From Penicillium oxalicum (lineage: Eukaryota; Ascomycota; Eurotiomycetes; Eurotiales; Aspergillaceae), in assembly GCF_001723175.1 (NCBI RefSeq), contig NC_064655.1, forward strand, positions 868,001 through 932,000: a stretch of DNA of 64,000 nucleotides, written 5' to 3'. Numbering within the stretch: the first letter of the stretch is position 1; each line of letters opens with the position of its first letter. The notes under the pieces were generated by a model that searched no databases, had not been told where the DNA came from, and saw only the letters and a list, made by a program, of their open reading frames with translations. This document shows, piece after piece, positions 34,911-45,529 of this stretch. The position numbers and the translations under genes were made by a program.

Positions 34911-36233
34911 ATGTTACCAATTATTTTGAGGTGGGTAGCGGTGCTGGTGGCCTGTTCATCACTGGTGAGGGCCACCGCGGCTGGTCATTTTGATGAGATT
35001 TCCACCTGTGTTGATCCGGCGGGGATGAAAAAGTGTCATGAAAAGGCAGAGAGAGGGTTTGCCAATTGCATCACCAGTAATTGCTCGGGTGATGGTAAGA
35101 GCTGCTATGATGCCTGTCGAGGAGATGCCATGTGCATGGACAAAGAATGTCCATCCTTGGGAGTGGAGTGTATCAATTCCTGTGGGTGCGTCAAAGCCAT
35201 TGATCGCATTGATTGTGTAGCATCAAGTTGCTGGAACCAGGTCAGTGCGGTCCCGAAGCAGCAGCAGCAGCAGCAGAAGAAGAGCAAGAGATCAGATTGG
35301 AAAATATGTCCCTTGCCTGTGCTGACCATCCCACCGCTTAGGTATATTCGTGCGAATATCAAAAGTCGGCTCAAGATGTCATGAACTTGTGTTTGGGGTT
35401 CGACATGCCTTCACTACCTTTTTGGCCCACGCCGTCCGATGCTCCCGGCGGATGCTCGTGTAATCTGGGCAATGTGACTCGACAGGAGACTCTCATCTCG
35501 TCCCATCTTGCCGAATGTCGCAAGAATCAGACCAATCTGGATCAATTCCATTCGCAAGAGGAGTTGGCCAACTACGACCGAGCCTGTGTCTGCTGTGCAG
35601 AGAGTGCCATTTTATCTACGTCAGTCCATCTCTTCTCAGATTTGTGCTTTTCAGCCATTCCATTCTCTCTCCCCGTCTTGTCTTTCTCACTCTCTTGAAA
35701 AGTCCACGGACAACATCTGATCCATCTGACTGGCTCTCCGCCTCAAATACAGAATATGGAACACCTGCCCAAACACCATTCCATCCGAAATCGGAGCCGA
35801 CTACTGGTACGACTCCTTCTTGAAACCCAATCACTGGGACGAATGTGCCTCGTACCTCGAGACGCACGATTGTGCCCATGAACTGGGCTATTCCGCCGAA
35901 AGTGCAGGAGGCACCAACACCTTTTACAAACCGGGGAAACTCCCCCAAAATGGGACCCAATCGCTCTTCAACACCGGGCAAACCCTCAGTACACCTGCTA
36001 GTGGTGCAAGCTTCACCTGGACCGATGGATCTCTCATCCATGCTATCACGGCAGCTTCTTTTCGAGAGTCGGTCCCGGCGACGACCACTGGCTTGGAGGG
36101 GCAGACTTTGATTGGCTCTGCAATGATTGCATCGGCGACGCGTACGGGGGGAGGGATTCAATACGGTAGGAATACTGGACCTTTGTGGGCTGGAATAGGG
36201 GTTGTTGAAATAATTGTCTGGGTGATTCTGTGA
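34911..36233 (+). CDS. Secreted Cys-rich protein with hydrophobic C-terminal tail (GPI-anchor-like), unknown family
   Basis: Exons 34911-35240, 35342-35619 and 35753-36233 give 362 residues with exact frame across GT-AG introns. A signal peptide is clear (MLPIILRWVAVLVACSSLVRATAA). The N-terminal domain is dense in Cys (ISTCVDPAGMKKCHEK, CITSNCSGDGKSCYDAC, CMDKECPSLGVECINSCGC), and more Cys pairs follow in exon 2 (GGCSCNLG, CVCCAES) and early exon 3. A Ser/Thr/Gly-rich stalk then leads to a hydrophobic tail (GPLWAGIGVVEIIVWVIL), as expected for a GPI anchor signal. I do not recognise a named domain; it may be a wall or surface protein or an effector-like protein. The start is the ATG at 34911, directly before the signal peptide. 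Intron 1 carries a (CAG)6 run. Confidence 0.82.
35259..35276 (+). repeat. (CAG)6 run inside intron 1 of the Cys-rich gene
   Basis: Six CAG units within the 101-nt intron. If the intron is retained, the frame stays open through them (six Gln), then through a basic tail to a stop at 35382-35384, truncating the protein. Confidence 0.85.
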
Positions 36234-37228
36234 GAGGGAAGCTTTTTCGCTTCTATGTTCTTTTTTGGGGGGATTTTCTTTCGGAGTCGAAGAATGGATT
36301 GTGCCGAGGGTGGAGATTTTGTCAATTAGCGCGTCGCATGTACTCGAGGAGGGTGTGTGTGATGTCCGACAGAGGTGAAAGCTGAGCTTTCAGCAACATT
36401 GTCGGGTCCTACGATACGAATTTAATGAGTCATCTAGATGATCGACAGGCACATTTACGTCTTGCATTGTGCATTTCATGTCCTAGCTGCAAGAGTCGAT
36501 CTCACAGGATTCTTCCTCTTTCCATTGATACTGTAGATTCGCTGAATGACCTCCTTGGGATATAGTCAGAGTAAGGTACTACTCTGTGCGACCAGGATTG
36601 TCAAATTTCCCACCGAAAAATGTCACACTTTTGAATCTCCGACGTCATTGGGCTCAAGCCACCGAAACACATGGACAGGAACGTGGGCTGACAGGCTCAT
36701 CCAATCAAATGTGTCAATTGATCACCCACTCCGCTCTCGAGTGGTACAGAACACAGAACTACAGTACACGTTACTGTCTGACTGTATCTGACTCGATGAA
36801 TAACAAGAGCGCCATTATGAATGGAAATCAAGTTGACCCTCTTAATGATCATCCGTGGGACCTCCAGCGTATGTATCTCGTTCAGTACAGAAGTCCATGT
36901 CTGGTCGCGATCTGGAAATCACCGACTTTGGTATCGGCCTCGGAACGTAATCGCCCAGCCTCTCCGCCCCCCCTGGGCCCCGCATGTGTCCCATCAACCT
37001 TATGATCCGCCGCTCGAACGGTTTTGCTCTGGAGATCTTTTATTTTCCCCCTCTTTTTTTTTTGTGAGGGGGTTTTTTTTAAAAAAGAAGAAAGAGCAAA
37101 AAGGAAAAAAAGTGAAATCAAAACAAAAGAGGCCTCGCTCACCCTCGGAGCTATCCCCAACATCAAAAGTCCTTCACAGACACATTCTCCAAAATCTTCA
37201 TAATCTTCTGGCTCACACACAAACCACC
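36234..37228. other. Intergenic region upstream of the methyltransferase gene
   Basis: Nothing coding is visible. An open frame continues upstream of the methyltransferase start, but its sequence (poly-Phe/Lys over T and A runs) is not protein-like. The right end has pyrimidine-rich promoter-like sequence and an ACCATGG start context. Confidence 0.6.
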
Positions 37229-37939
37229 ATGGCACAGACACAGGCAGGGACAACAACCCTCGCCCTCGCCATTCTGGCGGCAGGCTACCTCTGTGCCCTC
37301 TGCATGACGCCTCCCAATCCCTCTCCGGACCGAAATGAACGCCATCAAAAGGATCGCATCCGCTTCCTCGCCGGCGCCGGCGCAACCATCACCCGCCGCA
37401 TGATCGTCACGGCCATCCTCTACCACGCCGTCCTCACCGCGCTCCCCGTCTACGCCCCCCACCACCTGCACCGACTCTGTCCACGCCCAGAGAACGTCAA
37501 CCCAGAGCTCTTCCAATGGAGTGCCCCCGCGATCGGGGCCATTGTGCTCATCTGCCTGGGCGCCCTGATCCGTCTGGCCGCGTACAAGAGTCTCAGTCGC
37601 AATTTTACCTTCCATCTCGCGGCGCCGGATCAATTGGTCACGACGGGCATCTATGGCTGGGTCCAGCATCCGAGTTATACAGGCATGATGATGATTATCT
37701 TTGGTCTGGCCTTGTTGGTGCTGCGCTGGGATGCGGCGTTGGCGTGTTTTCACTCCGAGGCGTGGCAGGCGCGCCTGTCGGGGTGGGGGTGGAAGGTGGT
37801 GGCTGCCGGGGGGTGCACGAATCTGGCCATGTGGTTTATGCGGATGAAGGATGAAGAGGAGATGTTGAGAGGTCAGTTTGGAAAGGAGTGGGAGGTTTGG
37901 CATCGGTCGACGAAGCGGATTATTCCGGGGATATTCTAA
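37229..37939 (+). CDS. Isoprenylcysteine carboxyl methyltransferase-like membrane protein
   Basis: Intronless, 236 residues, with about five hydrophobic segments (for example TLALAILAAGYLCALCM, MIVTAILYHAVLTALPVY, AIGAIVLICLGALIRLAAY, GMMMIIFGLALLVL). The C-terminal half matches the ICMT family: LVTTGIYGWVQHPSYTG (SAM-binding HP motif) and the closing EEEMLRGQFGKEWEVWHRST...IIPGIF signature. Known family members methylate the C-terminal prenylcysteine of CaaX proteins at the ER membrane, but many fungal paralogues have unknown substrates. The start ATG lies in a strong ACCATGG context and begins the first hydrophobic stretch. The strong C/G-ending codon bias supports a real gene. Whether it is the main Ste14 orthologue cannot be told here. 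Confidence 0.88.
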   Translation: MAQTQAGTTTLALAILAAGYLCALCMTPPNPSPDRNERHQKDRIRFLAGAGATITRRMIVTAILYHAVLTALPVYAPHHLHRLCPRPENVNPELFQWSAPAIGAIVLICLGALIRLAAYKSLSRNFTFHLAAPDQLVTTGIYGWVQHPSYTGMMMIIFGLALLVLRWDAALACFHSEAWQARLSGWGWKVVAAGGCTNLAMWFMRMKDEEEMLRGQFGKEWEVWHRSTKRIIPGIF

Positions 37940-38220
37940 GGTTTCATCGTCTTGGCCGTTGAGGGTTTGGGAGTCTGGGGGGTTCTGGGGATCTGGGACA
38001 AAGTTGAAGAAGGGGTTATAGTGATTGTTTTTGTATCACCAGAAAGCAGCTCCGGCCTAGGATTGGAAATGGGACAAGGGTGCGAAATCCATCTTCGAAC
38101 GTGACGGTACAGCAGATGTGATAAGTACCAGTGATTAACCCTGACACTGTAGTTGCACGTGCACTAAACCCTTCTATAGAAAGATCTGATACTGGAAACG
38201 AAAACAGGACTCGTGGATAT

Positions 38221-40941
38221 CTACGCATGCGCAGACTTGGGATGATTGACCGCGTCTGTCTCCGGGTCCAGAGTCGTGTCCACGGCATCCAGAGTCACAT
38301 CCACACGAGGACCCGTAAAGTTCTTGCGCCCATCGACAAACCACTGAAAGACCGAGATGATAAGAATCACGGCAAACGCAGCGACGGCATAATCTGATCA
38401 GATTGTAGGGGTCAGCGGGACGATGCGTCTATCCAAGTCGACCTTGCTTGCCTTGGTACTTACTCATGCTGCTACCGGTCACGGTACTCGAGGGCGGGAA
38501 AACGAATAGGACGGTCGTCAGGGCAATATATGCGAGAGACACCTGTGGACAATTCAATTGAGTCATTCTGTGCTCCCTCTTTTGTTTACCCGCGAGAGAA
38601 AAGGGGACAGACCATATCGATCACCCAGCCAATGGTGTTGGGAATCTTCCACTTTCTCTCGGGCAAAGCGCGACGACCCTGGAGGCAATTGACGAGGATG
38701 GGCATGGCGTAGGACAGGTCCAGAGAGACGACAGCGGCCGAAATGATGGCATTGAAGGCACTAATTCGAGTGTGGATTAGGCCAAAGAGGGTTCCCTCGT
38801 CCACGAGAGAGAGATGACAGCTTACCTGGAAGAGCCCAGGAAGATGCATCCAAAGATGATCACCACGACGACCGTCAGTATCAGAGCGTTCAACGGCAGC
38901 TGAAGCGTGGGGTGGACTTTGGCGAAGAATCGGGAAGCAGGAAGGCCGCCATCGCTGCTCTAGTCAGTCCGCCGCAGGGCAGTATCTACCAGTAAATTCC
39001 AAAGAGGGGGGTTACTGACCGCGCGAACGCGAATATCATCCGACTGCTTGTCGTCATCACACTCAGAATTGCCATGATCAAGCAGACGAGGGGTAACCTG
39101 CAAGATTGTATCAGCCAGGCACTTGAAAATCAGTGACCCATCTCGAAACTGTACATCAGCAGACAGATTGCACCGGCGGTATTCTTGGTTGCATCCATGA
39201 GAATCTGCAAAAGAGGGCCCGCTGCAGAGGTAGTGACTTGGTCCATGTTCCCTGCCACGAACAGCAGAACGATCAAAAAGATGGACCCGGTGAAGGTGCC
39301 AATACCCACGCATGAGACCATAATCTTTGGGCCCTCGATGGAAGGATTAGGTACCTCTGGAAGTTCAGAGTTAGAGACAAGTCCGTCAAATCGACGGTTG
39401 CGGCGGAGTCTTGGATACCTTCGATCATATGAACCACCGCGTCCTGGCCGTGTCAGTACAAGCCTTCTTATAGTTTCAACTCAAATTTCTTCAAAAACTC
39501 ACAAAAGCCGTCACGCCAAGTCCTCCCTGGAGTAAGCCCAGCAGCCATGCCACTCCATCCGGCCCTAGTCAATGATCAGCCTGTATCAAAAAACCACCAG
39601 TAGATGGCTATTAGAATCATAGTGATCACACTCACATCCAGTCGTGTTGACGAAATTGCAGAACACAAAACTAACTCTTGTCAGCAAAAAGCTCCCATTG
39701 GCCTTTCATCAGGGCTTCTGCACTCACTAGGCAGAATTAAAGTCGGGCGAGGCGCATGCCAGCACCGTGATCGATACGAGAGCAAATCCTCCAATTGACC
39801 AGGTGACTAACATCGACTCATGTAAGTATACGTTGGCCACTGACGTGAGCTTCAAGGCCGAGATACACACAGGCACCGCGATAAATCAATGGTAGAATCG
39901 AGTTTCCAAAAGCATTGATGACGAAAGATCCCAGCGTCAATCCGACATAAATGAGGAACTGATGCCATCTTTCAGCCACATAGCCCTGGTCAGACGTGGA
40001 GTCAGTCTTGCATGTTTGGTGTTTCCCTGCAGGAATTTTCGCCAGACTTACCGGATGCATAGCCGAGATACACCCGACAATAAGTTGGCTTGAAAGAAGT
40101 GAATTGGTTGCCACCAGCGCCACCTGAAATTGGGTAAGCTTTGGCTCGTAAAATAAGGAGCATTGGAGGAATGTGATCTGTACGTACCCAGCCTGCCACG
40201 TTGATCCAGCCGGTGATCCACGAGAGTAGAGGGACCCATTTTGGCCAAGCAACTAGACATTTTATTCTCAGCAGGGCGTCCCGTATTTTGAGTAAGAGTT
40301 GAGAAAAATACGTACTGACAGCGACCCAATGATATTGACCACCGGCGCTGAGATCATTGGTTAACCAAGGTCTTTTTCGCAAACATGTTGATGGGCTGTG
40401 TCACTTTGATACTTACGTGGGATAGGCAGAAAGGAACTCGGCCAGCGAGGAAGCGATGCACAGGTTACACAATCCAGCGGTGACCAGACCTGTTGCACAA
40501 TAGTCAGTTGAACTGGCTCGGAGTCTTCTTCAAAAAAAGTCAGATGTGTTCAAGGGTCATTGGACATACCCCAGATCACACTTGTACTCCCACCAGAAGT
40601 GATACTGATCGACAGGCTCGCAGCAAGAGCAGTCCATGACTAGAACGGGAGATGAGCACGACATGAGCGACAGTTCTCCAGATCTGCCATGCTGGCCCGA
40701 CAATCGTCTTCTTGCACCAAAAGACTTACATTGAGTACTGCAAAGGCCAACCCCAGCATCGACCTGCCACAACAGTTAATCTTTCCCTTGGCCATCGATC
40801 ATCCTGCGTGAGCAGCAATTGGCAATCTCACCACATCGAGTATTGTCGCTTCAACTCCGGCTTGTGGCCTAGAGCTGCCAGCTGCGCGTCATCGTCCTGC
40901 AAGGCACCGCCGCCACTCTTAAATTCAGGGAGAGAAGTCAT
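38221..40941 (-). CDS. Choline/amino-acid permease (HNM1-like, APC superfamily)
   Basis: Plasma-membrane transporter of choline, ethanolamine or amino acids. By following frame and GT-AG sites I obtain 18 exons and 17 short introns, about 524 residues, close to the family norm. The cytosolic N-terminus (MTSLPEFKSGGG) leads to RQYSMWSMLGLAFAVLNSW, the family's first helix. Further signatures are SGGSTSVIWG, FLSAYPTAGGQYHWVA, WITGWINVAGWVAL, NTTGWPDGVAWLLGLLQG, DAVVHMIEEVPNP, SRMIFAFARDGGLPAS and SAFNAIISAAVVSLDLSYAMP. The last exon ends NHPKSAHA-stop. The DAVVHMIEE block, shared by choline and GABA permeases, favours the HNM1 branch, but the substrate is inferred. It is divergent from the polyamine oxidase gene across a 1.1-kb region with GATA-type sites. 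Confidence 0.92.
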
Positions 40942-42084
40942 CAGGTACGGTAATCCCCGTATATCGCGAAACCAGGTGGGCAGTTATGTCGGATCAAGGG
41001 TTTTCTGCTTTGATGTCCAAGCTGTTGAGATGGATGTCAACACTCGGCTCACCAAGCCGCTCAAGTATCTGGTCTCGCTTCCATGATTACCGCATGACAT
41101 ATGAACACCGGAAATGCATCACTGCGCATAGCTCCGACAGAGGATCGGTTGACAGCCGGCTGACATGCGAAAGAGGAGAGGCCAGCCGACGTGGATAAGA
41201 TCATAAGCCCCGGGGATCCACATCGACGTGAAGTGTACCTGTAACTTTGGTGCGGGGAGAAGTAACAAGCATCTTAGCTTGCCTTTCCATAATCGACATG
41301 TTGATCCAAACCCAGCTGGAGATGTACTCGGTACATCAGAACTGCATTGCGGATCCAGTTCCCCACTCAATTCATTGTCCCAGTGCTCCACCGATATCTC
41401 TTTGATTAGTCCGATTTGCCCCGCCCATCTGCATCACAACCAATCATCATCACCGTCTGGGCCTTATCGAAGGCTGGGGTGGTATCGCCTTATCAGAAAA
41501 GTGGCCCGCCTCCGCACTCGGCCAGAACTGTCCCAGTCGTACCGGTACCCCCAGCCGTCACGGGCACTGTCGTACTTGAGTACTTCAGAACACGACATAA
41601 TCAGCAAGGCCAATTTCCATTCTCGGGCTCTGAAAGCAGAGCTCCAAGTCGTCTGGTTTCTCTCTTTCGTGAAAGCTTATCTCTACACGCGCGTGGCCTG
41701 CCCTGCTTCCACGGCTCGACCTCCTCGTTTCGTCCACGCGATCGCATGGTCCTCCCCAACTCGTATTAGTACTTCGGCAAGCTATCTCGAGCTATACCTG
41801 ACTAGTTCGCGGGCTCTCAATTGATACCGAAGGATGACAGGTGAATCGCTTGGAGGTAGAAGATCGGACTCATTATGGGTTGCGGACATCAGATCTCCTG
41901 CAGAATTCAGTTCTGATGAGTCTTGTAGCGGTGTATAAGTAAGACGGTCATTTCGTCAGTCCGTCGGCTCGACAGCAACTCACATCATCCCACCCTCCCT
42001 TTTGATTTATCTCTATCATCGCTCTCTTTCACTTCAAGCCTTTTGTTTTTTTGCGCATCGAGCCATCTCGACGCCTTTGTGGCA
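40942..42084. other. Divergent promoter region, permease and polyamine oxidase
   Basis: A 198-codon open frame (41228-41824) crosses this region but is Ser/Arg-rich without domains and is judged non-coding. The right half contains several GATA-type elements and a TATA-like TATAAG at 41934-41939, 150 bp upstream of the oxidase ATG. Confidence 0.6.
41463..42018. promoter_or_regulatory. Cluster of six HGATAR (AreA-type GATA) sites
   Basis: Read on the minus strand, CGATAAG (41463-41469), TGATAAG (41489-41495), AGATAAG (41676-41682), AGATAG (41782-41787), AGATAA (42007-42012) and TGATAG (42013-42018) all fit HGATAR. AreA/NIT2-type GATA factors activate nitrogen-scavenging genes through clustered sites. 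Choline and polyamines are both nitrogen sources, so shared nitrogen control of the divergent genes is plausible. Confidence 0.5.
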
Positions 42085-44136
42085 ATGATTTCCAAAAAGG
42101 CAGTTGGTCTCTTGACGACTGCGCTGGTCGCCCAAATATGCGCTGCTTCAACGAGTCAGCCCCGTGGTGACGATGCCACTTGCAAGAAGACCACGGTCGC
42201 CATCTTGTATGCCCGTCCATTTGCTGCTCCCAGTATCGCAAGTGATGCTTGAACATTTTTTTTTGGCTAATCTCGTCCACAGGGGAGGCGGAATGGCCGG
42301 GATCGCTGCAGCGGTGAGACGACCTCGTCTCGGATTCGCTCGGGTTTTTCGAAGAGCTTCGGGGGACTGATATCAGCATATCCTTTCTAGCAAGCCTTGT
42401 CCAACTCGTCTATGAACGACTTTATCATCATTGAATACCGTGACGCGTTAGGGGCCGTGTGATCCACACCGACTTTGGCAAGGATCCAAAAGGCAAACCG
42501 TACACTGTCGAGTTGGGAGCCAACTGGGTAAGAAGAACAAGTGTCAAGTCTTCAAAGCGGCCGGTCTCAAACTGACTTGGAAATGAAAACCATAGGTGCA
42601 AGGACTGGGATCTCCGGAGGACCAGGTGAGAAATTGCTGCCCTGGCAAAAGAAAAGCCCTCTCAATACGAGCCGAATCTCCCTTTTCCTTTGGAGAAATG
42701 AGTTCATTTTGAATTTGCGTCTGATGGTTCTGTTTTCCTTCTTTCAGAGAATCCGATTTGGACATTTGCCAAGAAATGGGGAGTGAAAAAAACCTACTCC
42801 AACTATAGCTCCATTCTCACTTACAATGAGACGGGCTTTACGGACTATTCCTCTCTGTTGGATGAATATGAAACCCTCTATGAAGATGCGGCCTCTGCGG
42901 CGGGGACTCTTCTTGCGGAAAATGGGCAGGATCAGACGGCTCGGACGGGTCTTGCTCTGGCCGGGTGGAGACCCAAAGTCGACGATATGGCCCGTCAGGC
43001 AGTGGAATGGTGGGAGTGGGGTGAGTGCACGGTTTTTATTCTTGAACTTTGACCGTGGCTGGACTCTGTGCTTTGAACCACAGTGCATCGGACAATGCCG
43101 AGACCGATGTCCATGCTGACTGCTTGAAACAATCTCTATCATAGACTGGGAAGACTCATATTCTCCCGATGAAAGCTCGTTCATCTTCGGGGTCGCCGGG
43201 TCCAACTTGACCTTTAATCAATTCAGCGATGAAAACAACTTTGTCTGGGACCAGCGTGGTTACAGCCGAATTATCACGCAGGAAGCCTCGACATTCCTCC
43301 AACCGCACGACCCCCGCGTCCAACTCAACTCCATCATCACCAATGTGACCTATTCCACCGACGGCGTCACCGTCCACAAACAAGACGGCAGCTGCGTGTC
43401 CGCCGCATACGCCATCTGCACCTTCTCGCTCGGCGTCCTCCAAAACCACGCCGTCTCCTTCACCCCCGCCCTACCAGCCTGGAAACAAACCGCCATCCAA
43501 AAATTCACCATGGGCACCTACACCAAGATTTTCCTCCAATTCAACGAGACCTTCTGGCCCCGCGATACACAGTACTTCCTTTACGCCGATCCCATCCGCC
43601 GCGGCTACTATCCCGTCTGGCAATCCCTCTCCGCACCGGACTTCCTCCCCGACTCCAACATCCTCTTCGTCACCGTTGTCGCGCAGGAATCCTACCGTGT
43701 CGAGCGCCAATCCGACGAAGTCACCCAGCGCGAAGTCATGGCCGTCCTGCGGAACATGTATCCCGATCTGACTATCCCGGACCCCATCGCTTTCATGTAC
43801 CCGCGCTGGTCGACCACCCCCTGGTCCTTTGGGAGTTACTCCAATTGGCCCGCCTCGACGACCCTCGAGATGCATGAGAATCTGCGGGCGAATGTGGATC
43901 GGCTTTGGTTTGCGGGTGAGGCGACCAGCGCGCAGTACTTTGGTTTCTTGCATGGGGCTTGGTTCGAGGGCCGTGATGCTGGGGAACGGATTGCGGGCAT
44001 GTTGGGTAAGGAGTGTGTGATTCCGGGGGAATGTCATGAGCGGAAGTATTGGGAGCGGCTGCGTGGTAGTTCGCCCTTGGCGGATTATAGTGTGCTTGAT
44101 GGGTGGGGAGTGAGTAGTTTCTATTCGAGCTACTAG
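42085..44136 (+). CDS. Secreted FAD polyamine oxidase (flavin amine oxidase), with a 1-nt frameshift in exon 3
   Basis: Oxidatively deaminates polyamines, releasing H2O2. Exons 42085-42206, 42283-42313, 42391-42527, 42596-42625, 42750-43020 and 43145-44136 encode about 527 residues if the frame is mended. An N-terminal signal-like stretch (AVGLLTTALVAQICAAS) precedes the FAD motif VAILGGGMAGIAAA, then FIIIEYRDALG / GRVIHTDFG, ELGANWVQGLGS, and the C-terminal LWFAGEATSAQYFGFLHGAWFEG segment typical of plant and fungal polyamine oxidases. Exon 3 is one base short: the GGGG run at about 42451-42454 reads GGG GCC GTG TGA, although the next frame gives the expected GGRV. This is either a real null allele or a homopolymer error. 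Exon 5 uses an ...AGAG acceptor. Several N-glycosylation sequons fit secretion. Confidence 0.87.
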
Positions 44137-44996
44137 ACTGGTTTTCTATTCTTTTCTTTTCTTTTCCTTCGGTGGAGAGGGGGATTGGACATTGGTGATT
44201 TGTCGATCTTGTTTTTTTAATCTTGTTTGAGGTTGGCGTTCCATGCGGTGGATTGATTCGTGCTATACTGGGGGGTTTGCATGCCATGCCGGTGGTATTC
44301 CGCCTGTGCGATAATGGAAACTTTTGGTAGTGTCAATATTGGCCCTTTGAGGACTGCTAGGGTAAGGATGGAAGCCCTTGATTATTTGTTACTGGCGTGC
44401 CGGAGAAAGTCGAGTCCTGACTGTGTTCCAGGGTCGCAATTGATCAACTCTCTCCATTTTGACCTGTTGCAATGGCGGCCGATTCTCGTTGCCTTTTCAG
44501 TACAGGTACCCCCGGCCCGATTCAAAATAGACCAATTCGCGATGAACCATCTGCACCAAGCAAACAGATCCTCAAACGGGACGCGAGCAGGGGAACAAAC
44601 AGACTTTCTTCACGTTGATCTTTCATGTTGATTGGATCATGATATCTCACAAGAGTACAGCGGTAGGTACAGGAATAGGTATGTAAATTTTACCCTCGAT
44701 GGAACAATTGACTTCCGTGACTTCCGTGAAAGAGAAAGAAAGAAGAAAAAAGGATGGATTCCCCAAAACGCCAGGCCATGACCGTTCAAGTCAAACAGCC
44801 ACAAATCGTCCCTCGAGTCCTCGCCCTATCAGAACCGCATCATTCCACCGACAAAAACCAGCATTGCCGAGGAGAAGAAGTGGGGGGGGGGATATCATCG
44901 GCAAATGAGACGTCAAAAAAAAAGAAGAGAATGTGTGTGTGTGTGAGGAAGAGGTCAACCGGGACCTCTGGTGCACTGGAAAACTCCGATCATCGG
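44137..44996. other. Convergent intergenic region
   Basis: 3' flanks of the oxidase and of the small membrane-protein gene. A short G9 run and a GT repeat near 44934-44945 are present. No gene is seen. Confidence 0.6.
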
Positions 44997-45529
44997 TTAT
45001 CGAGAGTGATACGCGTCAAGGGCTTGTTGCACGTCCAACAGAGATTCTTTGCTCCCGTAGGCGTCCATGAGTTGTTGGTTGCGGGCCAATCGCTTTTCCT
45101 CTTCAATCATGGCGATTTCATGCCTTGATTTGGCTTCGATGAAGTAATTGTAGCCGGCAAAACCTGGAGGGGAGAGGGAGAGCTGGTTAGTTGGGAAAGT
45201 GCCGATATACGGAGAGATCGGAAGACGGCGTTGATGGGCTTGACGGGGTTGTAGGAAGTGAGCAGGAGAAAATTAAAAAAAAAAAGGAACGTACTGAGGC
45301 CGACCGCTGCGACAACAGGGAGATACCTAATTGAAAAGAAGAAGGGTCAGCATTGCAATTTAATTATTTTGTGGCAAGGTAGATAGAGGGAATCTCTGTT
45401 GCGAGAATAAGGGGGGGGGGGGGGGGGATATGGTCCGTACCAGCGACTTGGCCGGGGCTTAATGGATGGGCCAGTTGGATGAGGTCTGTGGGATGGACTG
45501 CCAGTCCTGGGGAAAGCAAATTGTGACAT
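44997..45529 (-). CDS. Small single-pass membrane protein, conserved-looking hypothetical
   Basis: Three exons (45529-45441, 45326-45295, 45163-44997) total 288 nt, 95 residues; all junctions are GT-AG and in phase. The product has a Pro/Arg/Ser/His-rich N-terminus (MSQFAFPRTGSPSHRP...KPRPSRW), one hydrophobic segment (WYLPVVAAVGLSFAGYNYFI), and an acidic/basic helical C-terminus (EAKSRHEIAMIEEEKRLARN, LLDVQQALDAYHSR). The basic N-terminus before one TM is typical of small mitochondrial inner-membrane or ER proteins. I do not recognise the family. Intron 1 contains a 17-nt G/C run. The fit of three short exons to one clean protein makes chance unlikely, but RNA evidence would be decisive. Confidence 0.72.
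45411..45427. repeat. Poly-G tract (17 nt) inside intron 1 of the small membrane-protein gene
   Basis: Reads as poly-C on the coding strand, about 13 nt after the 5' splice site. Confidence 0.9.

Noticed and set aside
41228..41824. 198-codon open frame in the permease/oxidase promoter
   Set aside because: Ser/Arg/Leu-rich, no domain or signal peptide, and it overlaps the GATA cluster; most likely chance.
42436..42449. A tiny GT...AG intron in exon 3 of the polyamine oxidase
   Set aside because: Twelve nucleotides is far below any workable intron, and it would not shift the frame.
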